A stretch of 14,357 nucleotides of DNA, taken from positions 1 to 14,357 of the forward strand of contig SKGB01000019.1 in assembly GCA_007117675.1 (NCBI GenBank), given 5' to 3'. Shown in pieces: positions 12,159 through 14,357 of this stretch. Each line of letters starts with the position of its first letter. Position 1 is the stretch's first letter. Both the position numbers and the translations under genes were made by a program. The notes beneath the pieces are model-generated. The model was not told where the DNA came from and did no database searches. It saw nothing but the letters and a program-made list of their open reading frames with translations. The DNA is from Candidatus Nomurabacteria bacterium. Its GTDB lineage: Bacteria; Patescibacteriota; Minisyncoccia; Phycocordibacterales; CSBR16-119.

Positions 12159-12701
12159 ATGAATTACGATTTTAGTGTTACAAAAAATAATTTACAAAAA
12201 GCTCTTGATTGGTTGAGCCAAGAGTATGGAAATATCCATACGGGTCAAGCTAATCCGTTAATTTTAGACTCTATTAAAATTGACAGCTATGGATCGCTAC
12301 AACCAGTTAAAAATGTATCAAGTATTACTGTGGAAGATGCTCGTACACTTCGAATAAATCCTTGGGATAAAAATCATGTAAGTTTAATTGACAAGGCTAT
12401 TATTTCTTCTGATTTAGGTTTGTCTGTATCTGTTGATGGTACTGGTATGCGTGTTGTCTTTCCACAACTCACACAAGAAAATAGAATTAAATTGGTGAAA
12501 GTTTTAAAGTTAAAGCTCGAAGAGGCTCGGGTTACTGTTCGTAAAGAAAGAGAAAGGGTGATTAAAGAGATTGAATCTTCTGACCTTTCACAAGACGAAC
12601 AAAAAAATATCAAGGAAGAATTGCAAAAAAAGATTGATGAGACTAATAAAAAACTTGAAGATATTTTTAAGCAAAAAGAAATAAATGTTTTAAAAGTTTA
12701 A
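12159..12701 (+). CDS. frr: Ribosome recycling factor
   Basis: RRF binds the post-termination 70S ribosome and, with EF-G, splits it for a new round. Starting at ATG 12159 the protein has 180 residues, close to the usual 185. Matches to the family run from end to end: IHTGQANPLILDSIKIDSYG (family IRTGRASPxLLDxIxVxYYG), SSITVEDARTLRINPWD, KAIISSDLGLSVSVDG, FPQLTQENRIKLVK (family PPLTEERRKDLVK), the helical stretch ARVTVRKERERVIKEI, and a C-terminal three-helix-bundle segment rich in K/E. An in-frame TTG at 12129 would add ten residues (SFFKYNKFV...), but they lie across the promoter and are not homologous, so I reject it. It is followed after 12 bases by rseP, probably in one operon. No Shine-Dalgarno. 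Confidence 0.94.
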   Translation: MNYDFSVTKNNLQKALDWLSQEYGNIHTGQANPLILDSIKIDSYGSLQPVKNVSSITVEDARTLRINPWDKNHVSLIDKAIISSDLGLSVSVDGTGMRVVFPQLTQENRIKLVKVLKLKLEEARVTVRKERERVIKEIESSDLSQDEQKNIKEELQKKIDETNKKLEDIFKQKEINVLKV

Positions 12702-12713
12702 AGTTATATTTGT

Positions 12714-13826
12714 ATGTCAGTATTTATTTCGATTATTGTGTTTCTGGTGGTTTTGGGTGTTTTGGTTGTTGTGCATGAGTTTGGACATTATATTGTAGCT
12801 AAAAAATCAGGGATTCGTGTTGACGAATTTGGTTTTGGCTTTCCTCCAAGAATCAAAACCTTGTTTGTGTATAAGGGGACTCGTTTTACTTGGAACCTTA
12901 TACCTTTTGGTGGATTTGTTAAAATATTTGGTGAAAATTCTATACAAAAAAGTGATCCTAATTTCAAACAAAGTTTTGTCGCCAAAAGAAAACTTACTCA
13001 GATTGCCGTGTTATTTGCGGGGCCTCTTTTTAATTTTTTATTTGCTTGGATTTTATTGTCTTCTCTTTTTGTTTTTGGGTCACCGGCAATGTTAACATCT
13101 GAAAATAAGGATGTTCTTGCAAATCCTCAAGTTTCTGTTATTGAAATTATTCCAAATTCTCCGGCTTCACAATCTGGTTTTTTGATAGGTGATGTGATTC
13201 GTTCTGTTGTGTTTGATGGGGTTGAATTTTCTGTGTCTGAGCCCGATTCTTTGTCTCAAATTTTTATGGATACAGGGACTCAAGAAGTGGTGGTTGTTGT
13301 TGAGCGTGGTAAAGGTGGTGTTTTGGAAAAAAATGTTGTGCCAGAGTATGGTCTTTTTGATGGGCAGTCTAGTCCAGCTCTTGGTTTTTCTGTTGCTCAG
13401 GTTGGAACCCTGCAACTCCCTATCCACAAAGCCCTTATGCAGGGAGGTCTCAGAACCTGGGAGATTACAAAATCAACATTTATATTTATTTATTCTCTTA
13501 TTGAGAATATTTTCACGTCAGAGAAGGAAAATCTTGGTTCAGTTACAGGTCCTATTGGGATAGTTCCGATAGTCGGAGACGCTTTAAAAATAGGTTTCTC
13601 ATTTATTGTCGTTTTGACGGCTCTTATATCTGTAAATCTTGCTGTTATCAATCTTCTTCCTTTTCCTGCTTTGGATGGTGGGAGGATATTATTTGTAATT
13701 ATAGAAAAAATTATAGGTCAACCAATTGGGGTTAAAACAACACAGATTGTGAATGGGGTTGGTTTTTTAATACTTCTTATATTAATGTTCGTTATCACAA
13801 TTCGAGATATTGTAAATTTACTTTGA
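12714..13826 (+). CDS. rseP: Site-2 protease RseP family (M50 intramembrane metalloprotease)
   Basis: Intramembrane zinc protease that cuts transmembrane segments, classically anti-sigma factors and remnant signal peptides. The 370 residues hold an N-terminal membrane helix with the zinc site HEFGH at 21-25 (Glu22 catalytic), the family's FGFGFPPR at 39-46 and IPFGGFVKIFGE at 63-74, a second membrane helix at about 97-122, one PDZ domain (about 135-225, SPASQSGFLIGDVI), then a third membrane region. The second zinc motif NLLPFPALDGGR at 313-324 (family NxxPxPxLDGG) and a last helix at 345-365 follow. E. coli RseP has two PDZ domains and 450 residues; a single PDZ is usual in Gram-positives and CPR. 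It lies 12 bases after frr. The partner anti-sigma factor is not in this window. Confidence 0.95.
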   Translation: MSVFISIIVFLVVLGVLVVVHEFGHYIVAKKSGIRVDEFGFGFPPRIKTLFVYKGTRFTWNLIPFGGFVKIFGENSIQKSDPNFKQSFVAKRKLTQIAVLFAGPLFNFLFAWILLSSLFVFGSPAMLTSENKDVLANPQVSVIEIIPNSPASQSGFLIGDVIRSVVFDGVEFSVSEPDSLSQIFMDTGTQEVVVVVERGKGGVLEKNVVPEYGLFDGQSSPALGFSVAQVGTLQLPIHKALMQGGLRTWEITKSTFIFIYSLIENIFTSEKENLGSVTGPIGIVPIVGDALKIGFSFIVVLTALISVNLAVINLLPFPALDGGRILFVIIEKIIGQPIGVKTTQIVNGVGFLILLILMFVITIRDIVNLL

Positions 13827-13846
13827 GTAAGAAATAGAGAATGTAT

Positions 13847-13875
13847 TTGACAAAAACGATTGCCAGTGATACTAT
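13847..13875 (+). promoter_or_regulatory. Strong promoter of the sigma4/HARE gene
   Basis: TTGACA (perfect), 17-base spacer ending TGA, then TACTAT (13870-13875), which also makes an extended -10. The predicted start is near 13882, leaving a leader of about 51 bases, much longer than the near-leaderless genes around it. Confidence 0.8.
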
Positions 13876-13878
13876 GCA

Positions 13879-13906
13879 AAAAGCGAACTAAACGCTGTCC
13901 GCTTTT
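13879..13906 (+). promoter_or_regulatory. Hairpin in the 5' leader of the sigma4/HARE gene
   Basis: AAAAGCG / CGCTTTT (13879-13885 and 13900-13906) with a 14-base loop, at the very start of the predicted transcript. It may protect the 5' end or control translation. No known riboswitch is recognised. Confidence 0.4.
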
Positions 13907-13933
13907 ATAACATTCACTAAAGTTTTATAAGGT

Positions 13934-14357
13934 ATGGCTAAACTATCATTTAAACCAAAACAAATAACAAAACGCCTCCTTGCTTCTTTGCGTGACAGAT
14001 CTCTTGATGTTGTCGCAAGTCGGTTCGGTTTAAAAACAGACGAACAAAGAAAAACTCTTGAGGCTATTGGGCAAAAGTATGGAATCACAAGAGAGAGAGT
14101 TCGGCAAATAGAAAATGCCGCACTTAATAATATTAGAAAATCAGAAGAGTTTCTTTCTGAAGAACATGTATTTGACGAGCTTAGAAATGCAGTCCATCAA
14201 CTAGGTGCCGTTGTTCATGAGGGTGAGTTATTAGAACATCTTGCCGATGATCCAACTGTACAAAATCATCTTCAGTTTTTAATGGTATTAAGTGATCATT
14301 TTCAATTTCACAAAGAAAATGAACACTTTAAAGCTCGATGGGTAACTGATCATGGTG
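13934..14357 (+). CDS. Sigma-70 region 4 / HARE-HTH-like transcription regulator (3' end cut by window edge)
   Basis: The frame is open to the window end (141 codons); an in-frame TAA just upstream fixes the ATG at 13934. Residues 44-68 (LEAIGQKYGITRERVRQIENAALNNIR) are a textbook sigma region 4.2 helix-turn-helix, the part of sigma-70 factors that reads the -35 box; AIGQKYGITRERVRQIE is close to RpoD's signature. No region 1, 2 or 3 precedes it, so it cannot melt a promoter as a sigma factor. From about 75 (VFDELRNAVHQLGAVVHEGELLEHL) the sequence resembles the HARE-HTH domain found in the delta subunit of Firmicutes RNA polymerase. Such sigma4 plus HARE proteins occur widely in Parcubacteria, usually as putative sigma factors. 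AAGG lies one base before the ATG, too close for a normal Shine-Dalgarno. Confidence 0.8.
   Translation, partial: MAKLSFKPKQITKRLLASLRDRSLDVVASRFGLKTDEQRKTLEAIGQKYGITRERVRQIENAALNNIRKSEEFLSEEHVFDELRNAVHQLGAVVHEGELLEHLADDPTVQNHLQFLMVLSDHFQFHKENEHFKARWVTDHG

Noticed and set aside
1..14357. tRNA, rRNA or prophage genes
   Set aside because: No cloverleaf, rRNA-like stretch, integrase or transposase could be recognised by reading either strand.

Overview
The window looks like a chromosomal segment from an ultrasmall bacterium of the Candidate Phyla Radiation (Patescibacteria, most like Parcubacteria). The reasons are AT-rich sequence, tightly packed short housekeeping genes, an FtsZ ending in VPAFLRRKK, a shortened PriA without helicase motifs, a basic S21, a YbeY of Parcubacteria type, and a small regulator joining sigma region 4 to a HARE-HTH-like tail. 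TGA is used as a stop (for example at the end of rseP), so the code is standard, not the recoded Gracilibacteria/Absconditabacteria one. The phylum call rests on family memory, not on a search.

Layout. 1-7158 is read from the minus strand. In transcription order this is priA, rpsU-ybeY (joined TAG-ATG with no gap), a small repeat-bearing membrane protein, a 496-base gap holding a large nested palindrome, ftsA, ftsZ, and a guaC that runs off the left edge. From 7264 everything is on the plus strand: an M23-fold protein lacking most metal ligands, murA, mreB, a holB-like clamp-loader subunit, a frameshifted secreted protein, frr, rseP and the start of the sigma4/HARE regulator, cut by the right edge. 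The only divergent promoter region is 7159-7263.

How the genes fit together. FtsA and FtsZ make the division ring. MurA and MreB make and place wall precursor, and the M23-fold protein probably acts on or senses the wall. RpsU, YbeY and Frr serve ribosome assembly, maturation and recycling. PriA and the delta'-like protein belong to replication. GuaC is purine salvage. RseP is intramembrane proteolysis.

Most notable points: (1) between holB and frr sits a broken secreted-protein gene ending in a Bacteroidota-type T9SS type A sorting domain, foreign to this kind of cell; (2) the palindrome upstream of ftsA also resembles Bacteroidota intergenic repeats; (3) ybeY carries two perfect back-to-back hairpins in its first 36 codons, just after rpsU; (4) PriA and the M23 protein have lost catalytic motifs; (5) many genes have a -10 box only about 6-16 bases before the ATG and no Shine-Dalgarno, which points to leaderless or near-leaderless transcripts; (6) MurA has Asp in place of the fosfomycin-target Cys.
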